This document shows positions 9,450-18,850 of a DNA stretch of 64,000 nt, one piece after another. Position 1 is the first letter of the stretch, and each line of letters begins with the position of its first letter. The stretch is from Longispora fulva. GTDB taxonomy: Bacteria > Actinomycetota > Actinomycetes > Mycobacteriales > Micromonosporaceae. The translations under genes and the position numbers were made by a program. Below the pieces are notes generated by a model. That model saw nothing but the letters and a program-made list of their open reading frames with translations. It ran no database searches and was not told where the DNA came from. Location: assembly GCF_015751905.1 (NCBI RefSeq), contig NZ_JADOUF010000001.1, positions 2,542,001-2,606,000 of the forward strand. Direction: 5' to 3'.

Positions 9450-12134
9450 GTGTCAGCTGATCGACGATCGTGGGTCGGGCCCGCCTTCCTGACTGCGATC
9501 TTGACCGTGACCGCGAATCTCGCGGCCGTCGCCATCAACGTTGCGACATCTTCGAGCGGCGTGTGGCCGATGCCGTTCGAGTTGATCCATCGCTACCCAT
9601 TCTGGTGTTCGGGCGCGCTCACGCTGGCAGCAGTTCTGCTCGGCGTCGGCCTTGTGTGGGTGCAGCGGTCAACCGACGCGGGCAACGTGGGTAGCGACGC
9701 TGCTGGGCCTGTCGTCCGCGGCGACGGTGGGGCGATTGACTATTTTGGACCCCATGCGGAACGCTCCCATCGCACACCGCTCGAACAGGTACGCCGGCTA
9801 CCTCCAGCCGCCCGTGATTTCATCGGCCGTGACGCCGTCATCGCCGAGGTCCAGGACCTGTTGCGGAACCATGCCATGGTCAACATTTACGGCCTGCCTG
9901 GGACGGGCAAGACCACTTTGGCAGTGGAGATTGCTTCACGTCTCGGCGCTGAGCGACACGATTGCCAGATCTACTTCGACATGTCTCGAAGTGACATCGA
10001 GGCTTGCCTCGGCAACGCGTTGACATGGCTGGGAGTGCAGCAGTCTGAACTTCCTCCCGGCGTGATCGCCAGGGCGGACGACTACCGGATGCTGCTGGGA
10101 AAGTACCGCCCCCTCGTGCTGATCGACAACGCTACGCCGAGTCCGGACCTCCCGTTTCTGCTGCCATCACAGCCCGACGCGGTGGTGATCATCACCAGCT
10201 GGGCACCGATGACCGGCCTACCGGGACTACGCATCGTCGGGCTGACACAGATGAACGCCGACGAATCCGTGGAACTCCTTGCTCGGGTCGCCGGGCGCCG
10301 CGACACACCCGATGACCCCGCCATCCGGGCGGTAGCGGACCTGAACGGACACCTTCCGTTGGCCCTCCGGATAAGCGCCGGCATGATCAGCGAACGGCCA
10401 GACTGGTCCTGGTCTGACATCGCGAGGAAGCTGACAGATGAGTCAGGAGGGGTACGCACGGAAGTGCTGACTTCGGGACTCGAGTCGGTTCACCGTACGT
10501 TCCATGCGGCCTATCGAAGCCTTGAGCCGACCGACGCCGCAACATTCAGACTGATGGCACTGACTCCTGCCCCTACCTCCAGTATGGGCTTGGTGTTAGC
10601 CGCACTTTCCGCTGACCAGCGCGCAGCCGAGGACGCGTTCGACCGCTTGGCGGCGCGGCACCTCGTCCGGAAGGACGGCGATAGGTGCCACATGCACGCG
10701 CTGCTGTGGTCTTGGGTCCGAGAACTACAACCCAAAACCAACGATCCGCAGCTCGGCTTGGCGCGAAAGCGAATTACCTCCTGGGCCCTCCATACACTCA
10801 ACACAACCTATGTGACCTGGCTGAAGCAGACATCAAGCCGAGTGCCGCTCCTCGGACACCTAGATCATCTCGACCTTGTCCTTAAAGACCTGTACATCGA
10901 GAACCGAATTGCTGTCGCTGGCGACACGACCGATCCTCGAGATCTCTTCTCGGGAAGGCAGAAGACACTCATCGTCGGTCCTGGTGGAAGCGGAAAGACC
11001 ACCATCGTCAATCATCTGTGCCTCACTGCTGCGATCGCGCGCGGGGTCGACCCTCAGGCGATTCTTCCGCTGGTGTTGTTCGCCCGCGACATCCGGCCCG
11101 GAGATCAGGTGGAAAACATACAGACGCTGCTCCTGCGGGGACTACGCGAGCGTGCTGACATCGACATCCCTAACGACGCACTGGACATCGCCCTGAAGAA
11201 AGGCAACGTCGGGTTGGCCATCGATGGCCTCGATGAGATTGGCTTGGACGAACTTCGCTTTGCATTCCTGCGCCAACTGCATCAGTTCACTGCCGATCAT
11301 CCAGATATTGCCGTTCTCATTACATCGCGGCCCCACGCAAAGTTGAAAGCCCTGCTGCCGGATTTCACTTATGCCGAAGTCCCGTCGTGGAGCCAGGTGC
11401 AGTGCAGCGAGTACATGGACCGGTTGGCCCGAACCACGCCGATGAGCACACACAGGATAATTGCTTCCCAGGACGTACGCTTTCTGCCGGGCTTACGCGA
11501 AATGATCGGTGATCCGCTGGCACTTCAACTGGCAGGAGTGCATCTCGGCCCCCTCGAGTCTCTCGCAGGAATGATGGAAAGCTTCGTCAACTCTGTCTTA
11601 ATCCAGCGCGAGGCGGGTCGACAGCGTCGCGGCTCTGGCTCCCGGGAGGACATTCGTCGCGCTCTCGAAGTTGTCGCTTTCACTATGCAATCAAGCACGA
11701 CGGAACGGACGTCCCTCAGCGCATCCAGGCTGCTCGACATTATCTATCCGGTTATGATGGTGAGGGGTGATCGAGCGGAGACGGCTTCAATTTTTCGCCT
11801 TTTCAGTGAACGTTCGGGTCTTTTTGGGGAAGTTGGCGGTGATGGCTTAGATGCTCGGTTCGCCTTCACTCACACGGCGTTTCGCGAGTATCTTGCGGCG
11901 TCCTATCTGTCCGGGCGGTACTTGCAGGGTCACGGCGACGCCTCCTCGATCGTGAGGATCTTCGCCCAACACGCGGATGATCCGAGTTGGCTGTCGGTGT
12001 TGACCGCGACGTGCGACCTGGGGATGACGCGCTATGGCCCGAACTTCACCGCCAGACTTCTTGAGGCTGCGCACGAGCTTGCTGAACCCGACGTCGTCGT
12101 CGCGATTCACAATGCCCAACGCGCACGCGCGTAA
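9450..12134 (+). CDS. Membrane STAND protein with NB-ARC and NACHT modules
   Basis: This 894-residue protein has two membrane segments near the N-terminus (about 12-32 and 48-72) and then a complete NB-ARC unit: Walker A GLPGTGKTT at 148-156, Walker B LVLIDNA at 222-228, and HLPLALRI near 302. A helical/winged-helix stretch follows. A second P-loop unit of NACHT type has Walker A GPGGSGKTT at 510-518 and the acidic Walker B LAIDGLDE at about 589-596. The C-terminus is helical with no clear repeats or effector. STAND proteins are ATP-dependent switches, and bacterial NACHT proteins include known anti-phage factors. The role here is inferred. I prefer GTG 9450 because GAAGGGCGG precedes it; GTG 9420 would add ten residues. 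Codon use is less GC-rich than that of its neighbours, suggesting transfer. Confidence 0.85.
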   Translation: MSADRRSWVGPAFLTAILTVTANLAAVAINVATSSSGVWPMPFELIHRYPFWCSGALTLAAVLLGVGLVWVQRSTDAGNVGSDAAGPVVRGDGGAIDYFGPHAERSHRTPLEQVRRLPPAARDFIGRDAVIAEVQDLLRNHAMVNIYGLPGTGKTTLAVEIASRLGAERHDCQIYFDMSRSDIEACLGNALTWLGVQQSELPPGVIARADDYRMLLGKYRPLVLIDNATPSPDLPFLLPSQPDAVVIITSWAPMTGLPGLRIVGLTQMNADESVELLARVAGRRDTPDDPAIRAVADLNGHLPLALRISAGMISERPDWSWSDIARKLTDESGGVRTEVLTSGLESVHRTFHAAYRSLEPTDAATFRLMALTPAPTSSMGLVLAALSADQRAAEDAFDRLAARHLVRKDGDRCHMHALLWSWVRELQPKTNDPQLGLARKRITSWALHTLNTTYVTWLKQTSSRVPLLGHLDHLDLVLKDLYIENRIAVAGDTTDPRDLFSGRQKTLIVGPGGSGKTTIVNHLCLTAAIARGVDPQAILPLVLFARDIRPGDQVENIQTLLLRGLRERADIDIPNDALDIALKKGNVGLAIDGLDEIGLDELRFAFLRQLHQFTADHPDIAVLITSRPHAKLKALLPDFTYAEVPSWSQVQCSEYMDRLARTTPMSTHRIIASQDVRFLPGLREMIGDPLALQLAGVHLGPLESLAGMMESFVNSVLIQREAGRQRRGSGSREDIRRALEVVAFTMQSSTTERTSLSASRLLDIIYPVMMVRGDRAETASIFRLFSERSGLFGEVGGDGLDARFAFTHTAFREYLAASYLSGRYLQGHGDASSIVRIFAQHADDPSWLSVLTATCDLGMTRYGPNFTARLLEAAHELAEPDVVVAIHNAQRARA

Positions 12135-12209
12135 GCCTCGATCTTGCGGACCTCCTCCCAACGGAAGCGGCTTAAGCCCACGTCACCTCCGACTGCCTCA
12201 AGACAGCGC

Positions 12210-12240
12210 ATCCCGGGGTTGCAACTCCCCGGGATCCTCT
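12210..12240 (+). terminator. Rho-independent-like terminator
   Basis: A 9-bp perfect stem (ATCCCGGGG / CCCCGGGAT) with an 8-nt loop is followed by CCTCTTTC, 75 bp after the NACHT gene stop. It is the best candidate end for that transcript. Confidence 0.65.
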
Positions 12241-12361
12241 TTCGGGGGCGTAGGGCGGCCGTCCCGTCCCGATCCCCCTTCCGCAGGGCGCAGGCTCCAC
12301 GTCGGGGAAGGCACGTTTCGCCAGATCAGCGAGATACTCTGCACCCACCGGCGGTCCGGAC

Positions 12362-12844
12362 TTGAACTCGACAGAGCAAGACGACCTGCCGGTCACCGCA
12401 GCCGAGTCAGCTGTCCGTCCGAGCCTGAATGAGATCGGCGAGTATCACCTCACCCTTCCCCGCTTTCCCAAGACCTTCACCTACGCCAGCCCGAACCGCG
12501 CTGACGGGCTCGTCAGCCTGCACTACAACTGGCGGGCAGACCCTCCGATGCCCGACACGCCGCCGATCCTGCTCACCGTCCGCCACGGCATCGGCACGCT
12601 CCCGGAGAGGTTCACCTTTACCCAGTCGGGTCGGCCGTCCGAGCCAGAACCATGCAGGATGACGATTGACCCAGCCGACGGACACACCATGCGGGCTGCG
12701 GGTCAGGGCATCTGGTTTGGTACGGCAGGCGGTTCAAGTTCACTTCGGGCTGCCATCCATCGGCGGTGGAACTCGCTGCTGCTGACGGACGTCATGGTGG
12801 CGAGGGCCTCGGCCGGATACGGCGTTTCGGGCACCACGCCGTAG
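12362..12844 (+). CDS. Hypothetical protein
   Basis: A 160-residue unrecognised soluble protein starts at TTG 12362 (MNSTEQDDLP). Codon bias is convincing for the first two-thirds (for example LTLPRFPKTFTYASPNRADG and PPILLTVRHGIGTLPERF). The last 47 residues overlap the 3' end of the minus-strand gene at 12703-13263 and look less natural. The original C-terminus may have been lost by a rearrangement near 12700. No domain is assigned. Confidence 0.5.
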   Translation: MNSTEQDDLPVTAAESAVRPSLNEIGEYHLTLPRFPKTFTYASPNRADGLVSLHYNWRADPPMPDTPPILLTVRHGIGTLPERFTFTQSGRPSEPEPCRMTIDPADGHTMRAAGQGIWFGTAGGSSSLRAAIHRRWNSLLLTDVMVARASAGYGVSGTTP

Positions 12845-13263
12845 GTCAGCTCGTAGACGCGGACCGCGTTGACTCCTCCGGTGTCGAGGGCTGCGATCGC
12901 CTCGTCCAGGGACCCGGCGGCCGTGTACTTCTGATCGCTTGTGGTGGCCTCGATGTGGCGGACGGCTTGGCCGGTCGAGTCGATCTCGTCCCAGACGGTC
13001 AGGCCTTCGTCCTCCCAGCGCCACATCACATGCCTGCACGCGACCGCGGTGAGCACCGTCCAGGCATCTCCGGAGGGCTCCCACCGCTCGACGACGGTCC
13101 TGTCCTCGTACCAGGCGACCCCCGAACCCCAGCGTTCGGTGTCCGCACGGCTATCGCCCGTAGCGTCGTGTTCGATATCGATCAGGTCGCCGCCACGGTA
13201 CAGGCGCAGCTCTTTGACGCCGTGTCGCTCAATGCGGTACGGCTTCAGGTCTGCCTCAGACAC
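12703..13263 (-). CDS. Hypothetical protein
   Basis: This 186-residue soluble, acidic and tryptophan-rich protein has strand-rich text such as KELRLYRGGDLIDIEHDA and HVMWRWEDEGLTVWDEID. I recognise no family. The start is at 13263 (MSEADLKPYR), close to an AG-rich stretch. Its 3' end overlaps an opposing gene by 142 bp. It lies next to the frameshifted gene at 13352-13807 on the same strand and may once have shared an operon with it. Confidence 0.65.
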   Translation of the reverse strand: MSEADLKPYRIERHGVKELRLYRGGDLIDIEHDATGDSRADTERWGSGVAWYEDRTVVERWEPSGDAWTVLTAVACRHVMWRWEDEGLTVWDEIDSTGQAVRHIEATTSDQKYTAAGSLDEAIAALDTGGVNAVRVYELTYGVVPETPYPAEALATMTSVSSSEFHRRWMAARSELEPPAVPNQMP

Positions 13264-13351
13264 ACAGCGCTCCTAGCATGTGGTGGTCATCCGACCGGCG
13301 AGTGACGGCGGTAGGCCGCCTGCGGCCGAGTGAACCTGAGTCCATTCTCGT

Positions 13352-13807
13352 CTACGGCTTGACGATCGTCATCTGACCGCTCGGGAAGGTGAGGTGGATG
13401 TCGATCGAGTCGATCGCGTGCCCGTCGATGATCCATTCCAGCAGCTCGACCTGCTGGACGATCTGTCCTCGCAGTGCGACCCAGTTCAGGTGGGGTGTCA
13501 CGGCGCCACGAGAGCTGGAAGTTGTCGCGGGTTCCCCAATCGATGGGAGGTGCGAGGTCGATGGTGTTCCAGGTGATCGACAGATCGCTGTCTTTCTGGT
13601 GGTTGACCTCGAGTTGTTCGCCGCCGAAGTCCAGCACCATCGGCCCGTCGGCCAACCATGCGTCGTCCTCGCGGTCCCACATCAGGCGCGCGTTGTTCAG
13701 GCGCCGCCGCGCCAGCTCGCTCAGTCGTCGCCCATGGCGGCCCGGATGGCAGGCAGGTCGGTGAGCCAGTTCGGCTCGTGGCCACTGACACCGAAGTTGA
13801 ACACCAC
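13352..13807 (-). pseudogene. Hypothetical gene broken by two frameshifts
   Basis: Three consecutive frames join into one plausible protein: NFGVSGHEPNWLTDLPAI, then RRRLNNARLMWDREDDAWLA through FQLSWRRDT, then HLNWVALRGQIVQQVELLEW ending in MTIVKP. Breaks fall near 13728 and 13493. The three parts together would give about 150 residues. No family is recognised. The sequence begins 8 bp downstream of the STAND gene stop, which suggests it was co-transcribed with that gene. Confidence 0.55.
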
Positions 13808-13814
13808 CTGCTGA

Positions 13815-16691
13815 TTATGTCGTGATGGCGAGGTCTGGGCAGGCCGGAACTGAGCCGTCGGCGCTGAGCCCGCACCTTCGTAGGATTTCAGCGGTCGCCG
13901 CTTGGTCGTGTCGGTCGAGGTAGCCGATGAGCGCCGCGCCGGCAGCGAAGGTGCCAGCGAATACTTCTTGCCAAAGTTGGTCTACGAGACTGTTGCGGAT
14001 GAGTAGCTTGATCAGCTGTCGTGCTGCTCCGATATCGCCGTCGTCGGCCGCGCGCCGCAGGGCTGACAGGGCTTCATCGATGTCGGGGCCTCCAGCGACG
14101 AGTTCGGCAAGCATATCGTTGGCGTCAATTCCTACACCGTACTCGTCGAACGTCCCGAAGCCTCCGAGCGGACGTTGTTCGACGTGTTCGCGCAGACCCT
14201 CGATGTCTCCGGCAGCGAACAAGGTTCGCGCGAGGATCGTGCGGGCAATGGTGTCGATCGGATGAGCTGCCCGCTTACGCAGCTCTTCGATCATGTTGTG
14301 ATCGGCGAGCACTTGGGCGAGGTGCTCACGCATGTGTCCGTTCATCGGGATCGCGTGTGGTGTGAACACGGCGATCGCCTCGTGTACCCTTCCGTCGGCG
14401 ATGAGTGCGTCACCGAGATCCCAGGCGATACGCCAGTCGTCAGCGAATGCTCGTAGCGTCGCGATGGCGGCGTCGTGCTCGCCATTTGCGTTGAGGAGGT
14501 CGACGAGTTGGCGAGTGACGCGCCAGTTACCTCGGTCTGCGCCAGCAAACGGGCGCAGGCTTTCGACCGCTTCGTCTATGGAGCCGTCCGCGGCCAACAG
14601 GGTCGCATAGTGGCTGGCCGCCCACATGTCTCCGGCAGCCGCATAGTTCCGCAGCGCGACGAGATCATGTTGCGCAGCTAGATGATCGAGGTAGATCCTT
14701 CTTATGTCGGGGTCTCCAGTTTCGGCGCGGTGGCGGATTTCGTCGGGCGAAGCGGAAGCAACGTAGAGTTCTGCCAACGCATGGGCCGCCGAGTAGTCGC
14801 CATCGGCGGCCAGCCGCTGCAGTTCCTCGGTGTCGTTGAGCTGCTTCAACGCTGTGATATAGCTAAACTTCAAGCTGCCGTGGGCGGGCACGAACGGGTA
14901 CAGGATGTCGGCTGCGTCTTGCGGGCGTCCTTGGCTGATGAGGACGTCGGCCAGCCGGTGGGCGGCGCGTGAATCAACATCGGCCCAGGTCCACATCTCG
15001 GCGGAGTCCGGCGGGAGCAATTCGATGAGGCGTTGCTGGATGCCGTCGTCTTTGTCCGCGAGTTGCCGGAGCTTGTCCAGGGCTTCCATAGTGGCGCCTT
15101 TGCGTAGGACCAGGTCCGGGTAGCGCCAGGTGGCCGGCTGTGCGGGGCCGAATGTCGTGATGTGGCGCTCGTACAGTGTCGACGCGAAGTCGTACAGGAG
15201 CCGGCGTTCTGCGCTACCGGCGAGGCGCAGGAGTGGCGCGGAGTCCCAGGTATTGTCCATCAGGGCCCGCCAGGTGACGGCGGGGAGGCATTCGCTCCGA
15301 CGTGCGCGACTCAACTGCTGGGTCAGGTAGTCAGACACCGTATAGCCGACGATCGTGCGACGATCGCGGTCGAGGACCTCCAGCACGGGCGCGGTGGCCC
15401 GGTCGGCTCGCCGGTCCCGGCTGGTGACCGAATCGAGTGCCCGACGAAACCAGGAGCCGTCGCCCGTCGCACGTGTCAGATAACCGCGGGCAGCCTCGCG
15501 CAGTAGTGTGGCCGGGACCGAGGATTCGATTCCGACTCGGCGCATGTCGATGATCGCATGGATGAGCGCTCGTTGTTCGCTGGTACCTTGCCGGTAGCGA
15601 CTCATAAGCTCACGGACGCCAGCGAGGGCCTCGGTCACGTTGTAGTCGCGGTCGGCCAGCGCTACGGCCACGCGCGGGTCATAGGTGGCGACGTCCCGAG
15701 CTGCGGTTCGCTCGGCTGACGAGAATGTTTGCAGAGCGTAGTCGGCGTCAACGAGATCCAGTACGTCCACCGCGAGCTGATGAATCGGTCGGTCGACACC
15801 CGACGCAGGGTCGTGGTCGCTGGCCTGGAGCCGGTCACGGTGCTCGGGCCTCATTGTGGCGACGAACACCACGGCAGTTTCGGCGTTGAGCAGCCGCTCG
15901 ATGGCTTTAGCGGTGACCGGACGGAAGTCGCCGTCGGGATCTGGGACGAAGTAGGGACCCTGTAAATACCTCTGTAGTTCGTCGAGCCACACGACCAGCC
16001 CATCGGACGGCAGCCGCCCTGGAGCGGACGCAAGTTTGTTGATGACATCGCCGTCGCCGCGGGTTGGGGCCAGCACGTGGAAGTCTCCCAGCACCGCGCG
16101 AGCCGCCTCGAAGATCAGGCGGGTCTTGCCCACGCAGGAATCACCGACGATGAGCAGGAACCCTCCGTCCGAGCCTGCGGTGCGCATCCATTCGACCACG
16201 TCGCCGCCAAGATCCCGGTCCACGAATGTGGGCAGATCCCGGTCAAGTGACCTGAATTCCGGACGGGAGCCGCGTCGCCGTGTGGCTCGCGCCCAAAGCC
16301 CGCGTACACGTTCGGGTTGCCTGGTGTCCTGGCCCGCAGGAAGGCCGATGGCTCGGTGTACGCGCAGCGCTAGTCCCTTGGTGCGGGAGTCGGACATCCG
16401 TGGCAACGTGCCGCTACGGCCCTCATAGTCGCGCATCCTCTTCGAGGCGGCCGCATCTGCGGATGGTCCACCTTCCCGTCGAATCTCACGGATCGATATG
16501 ATCAAAGACACCAGGCCGACCATGAACGACAACACGCTGGCGGACTGATCGAACGTGGACAGGCGAGGCGAAACCGCCCTGAGGAGCGCTGGAGCCCACC
16601 AGAACCCAGTCAGTAGCGCTAGACCGGCGCCCGTCCAGATAAGCCATTGCCATCGTGGCAGCCGAGACACTACTCGCAAGGAGAAGTACAT
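13815..16691 (-). CDS. Membrane-anchored STAND-like P-loop protein with helical repeats
   Basis: This 958-residue protein opens with two membrane segments (about 15-38 and 50-68). A P-loop NTPase follows, with Walker A GDSCVGKT at 183-190 and Walker B LVVWLDEL at 232-239; the aspartate is followed by glutamate, as in STAND/AAA-like ATPases. FVATMRPEH near 275 resembles a sensor strand. From about residue 500 the chain is a long series of helical-hairpin repeats rich in A, L and paired acidic residues (ADVLISQGRPQDAADILYPF and similar), reading as TPR/Sel1-like repeats. This layout suits a membrane-tethered sensor with the repeats as ligand-binding surface. The effector is unknown. The start is ATG 16691. 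Genes 13352-13807 and 12703-13263 follow on the same strand. Confidence 0.78.
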   Translation of the reverse strand: MYFSLRVVSRLPRWQWLIWTGAGLALLTGFWWAPALLRAVSPRLSTFDQSASVLSFMVGLVSLIISIREIRREGGPSADAAASKRMRDYEGRSGTLPRMSDSRTKGLALRVHRAIGLPAGQDTRQPERVRGLWARATRRRGSRPEFRSLDRDLPTFVDRDLGGDVVEWMRTAGSDGGFLLIVGDSCVGKTRLIFEAARAVLGDFHVLAPTRGDGDVINKLASAPGRLPSDGLVVWLDELQRYLQGPYFVPDPDGDFRPVTAKAIERLLNAETAVVFVATMRPEHRDRLQASDHDPASGVDRPIHQLAVDVLDLVDADYALQTFSSAERTAARDVATYDPRVAVALADRDYNVTEALAGVRELMSRYRQGTSEQRALIHAIIDMRRVGIESSVPATLLREAARGYLTRATGDGSWFRRALDSVTSRDRRADRATAPVLEVLDRDRRTIVGYTVSDYLTQQLSRARRSECLPAVTWRALMDNTWDSAPLLRLAGSAERRLLYDFASTLYERHITTFGPAQPATWRYPDLVLRKGATMEALDKLRQLADKDDGIQQRLIELLPPDSAEMWTWADVDSRAAHRLADVLISQGRPQDAADILYPFVPAHGSLKFSYITALKQLNDTEELQRLAADGDYSAAHALAELYVASASPDEIRHRAETGDPDIRRIYLDHLAAQHDLVALRNYAAAGDMWAASHYATLLAADGSIDEAVESLRPFAGADRGNWRVTRQLVDLLNANGEHDAAIATLRAFADDWRIAWDLGDALIADGRVHEAIAVFTPHAIPMNGHMREHLAQVLADHNMIEELRKRAAHPIDTIARTILARTLFAAGDIEGLREHVEQRPLGGFGTFDEYGVGIDANDMLAELVAGGPDIDEALSALRRAADDGDIGAARQLIKLLIRNSLVDQLWQEVFAGTFAAGAALIGYLDRHDQAATAEILRRCGLSADGSVPACPDLAITT

Positions 16692-16861
16692 CTTGGTTGG
16701 CCTGTCCCGAGAGTGAACACGCGCCTGAGTTATCGATTGAGGTCGATCATCTCAATGGTCGAGCGGATTCACCAGAGCCAAACGGTCCGGAATTCCCTGG
16801 ACACCGGGTGCCATGTCGTAGATCATCACGTGCGCTGAACACGCGCCGCAGAAAGGACCTC

Positions 16862-18382
16862 ATGACGGCTGAGCAGCCCCTCGATGTACTTCGCCTCCTG
16901 CACGCCGGCCTTCGCCAGCGCCGCACGCCCCAGGACGTCGCCGCCGAGCTGCTGCGGCTGGACATCCTCACGTCCCTGGACGCCGCCGGCGCCCGCCAAC
17001 TGCACGCGGTCGCCCGCGCTGCCCGGCCCGCCTCCCCGTTCGACTGTGGCGTCGGGACGTCGATGTCGACCCGCTGGCGCCGCCACCCGGGCCTGGCCCG
17101 AGCCCACCAGGCCGCGGCCACGGCGATGGCCCCCGTGTGGCTGGCGGCCGGCGCGCCCTCCGAACCTGACGCCAGCGATCCCGCGTCGCTGGGACGGTGG
17201 GTCACAGCCGCCCTGCTGCGCCTCGGCCTGCCGTCCGACGAGCCATGCCCGGCGCGGCGCACCAAACCGACCGGCACGGTCACCCTCACGTACGGGTCGT
17301 TCTCCTACACCCGTCGACGGACCCCGAACGGCCGCCGGGGCGACACCGGCGGGCATGCCGACATCCGGGCCCGCCTGGAAGCCCCGGCGCGACGTGAGCG
17401 GCTTGCGGGGGTGTCGGTGCGCGCGTACCGGAAGGCCGTACGGGCGGTCGCGCACCTGCAGCAGCGCACGGCCGTCCTGGCGCGTGAACGCGACCGTGAG
17501 GCTGCGGTCGCGTTCGGCAAGTCCCGCTTGGCGCACTTGATCGACGAGGCTGACTTCATCGAGTGCCGTTTCACCGCCGCGTTCGTCGCCTACTTCGTCG
17601 CGCGGCTGGGTCTGCGGACTCAGTTCACCAACGGACAGCAGGCCCGGCCGATGGACACCCTCGCCGAGCAGCTGCTGCGCCTGGCCCTGGCCTCCCCCTC
17701 CTGCCGCCCGGAGGTCCTGGCTGCCGTCACGGTCCGCCGGCGGGTCCTCGACAGGCTCACCGACACCCAGTGCGGCCACCTGCTTGGCCTGTACTACGAG
17801 CAGCTGGCCGCCTGCGCCCGGGTGCTGCGCGCCGCCGATGACCCGCATCGCGACCCGACGCACATGGTCGTGCGCCGCGGCGATGACTCCTCCAGCTGGA
17901 ACGCCGCGTCACGCGCGTTCAACCAGGCCCGCACCGGGTGGTTGGCGCTGACCGACGCGCTCGGCTACGACGACGTCGTGGAGGCGGCGTGCCCCGGCAA
18001 GGTGCCGGCGCTGGTGGCCTCCGACGTCGCGCACTGGCACACCGTGTCCGGCGGCGACCAGCACACCGACGTGCTGATCGCCGCGGACCTGCCGGTGCCG
18101 TGGGATGTGGTGTTGGGCGATGACGACTGCCCGGCAGACCTGGTGCGGCAGGTGTGCCGCCAGCACGGCGTCGAACCGGAGACCACGGGCTGGACGTCCC
18201 CGTATCGTCAGGACCACCTCGAGCGCCCCGCCCCGGCACCGGACCTGGTGCACGGCGTGCAGGTGTCCTCTCCGCTGCTGGCCGGGCTGCTGCGCGACTT
18301 GGGCGTGTTCTCAGGACAAGCGCCGTCTGCCGCGCAGGTCCGTATGGTCGACACTCTTATCACCGCCGCGGACCGCGGCTAG
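16862..18382 (+). CDS. Hypothetical 506-residue protein
   Basis: This large soluble protein is not assigned to a family. It is alanine- and arginine-rich and mostly helical, with a central basic segment (YTRRRTPNGRRGDTGGHADI) and a charged helix (AVRAVAHLQQRTAVLARERD). The start is ATG 16862 with AGAAAGGAC just upstream; the frame is open further 5' but without a ribosome-binding site. It is divergent from the STAND gene at 13815-16691, from which it is separated by 170 bp, so the two may share a control region. Confidence 0.75.
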   Translation: MTAEQPLDVLRLLHAGLRQRRTPQDVAAELLRLDILTSLDAAGARQLHAVARAARPASPFDCGVGTSMSTRWRRHPGLARAHQAAATAMAPVWLAAGAPSEPDASDPASLGRWVTAALLRLGLPSDEPCPARRTKPTGTVTLTYGSFSYTRRRTPNGRRGDTGGHADIRARLEAPARRERLAGVSVRAYRKAVRAVAHLQQRTAVLARERDREAAVAFGKSRLAHLIDEADFIECRFTAAFVAYFVARLGLRTQFTNGQQARPMDTLAEQLLRLALASPSCRPEVLAAVTVRRRVLDRLTDTQCGHLLGLYYEQLAACARVLRAADDPHRDPTHMVVRRGDDSSSWNAASRAFNQARTGWLALTDALGYDDVVEAACPGKVPALVASDVAHWHTVSGGDQHTDVLIAADLPVPWDVVLGDDDCPADLVRQVCRQHGVEPETTGWTSPYRQDHLERPAPAPDLVHGVQVSSPLLAGLLRDLGVFSGQAPSAAQVRMVDTLITAADRG

Positions 18383-18850
18383 AAACCCGCTCGCGTCCCT
18401 CGCCTCGCGATGCGATCCTTAAGGCCGCACGGTGTTAGCTCAAAGAGCCCGGGGAGACCTGGGCCTGGCAGAGCGGGCGGCTCACCGAATCTTCCGCCCC
18501 GATCCCGTTTCGACCACGGGACACCGTGCACGACCACGTTCCGCCCCTGTCGCGCTTCGTGCGGCGGGGCGGAACTGTTTCTCCGCCGAAGGGTGTGGGC
18601 GCGGGGGTAGTCATTTTGGGCCCTGGATGTTCGAGGTGGCCACGGCGCGCCGGTCGGGCACGGGCTGCACGCCCGTGGTGGGGCGGTTCTGGCCGCCGCG
18701 CCGGGTCAGCTCGGCCTCGATGGCGTCAAGCTCTACGTTCCCTCGCAGGGGTGACTCGACCCCACCCGGGGAGGGAGGTGCGAGGCACCGGATAGCTGCG
18801 ATCTTGAGGTAGTCGCGGACGGGTACGGCCCGCCGAACCGGAGGACACAG
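18383..18850. other. Intergenic region without a recognisable gene
   Basis: I see no convincing coding stretch here. One isolated TGGCAGAG octamer is present at about 18477, without the 11-bp repetition seen in the conjugative region. The right end holds GGAGG for the following gene. Confidence 0.45.

Noticed and set aside
12207-12240. tRNA-like stem after the NACHT gene
   Set aside because: Only one hairpin with a short T-run is present. There are no D, anticodon or T arms.
18430-18540. Possible tRNA or small RNA around TTAGCTCAAAGAGCCCGGGG
   Set aside because: No cloverleaf can be drawn and no TTCGA-type T-loop is correctly spaced.
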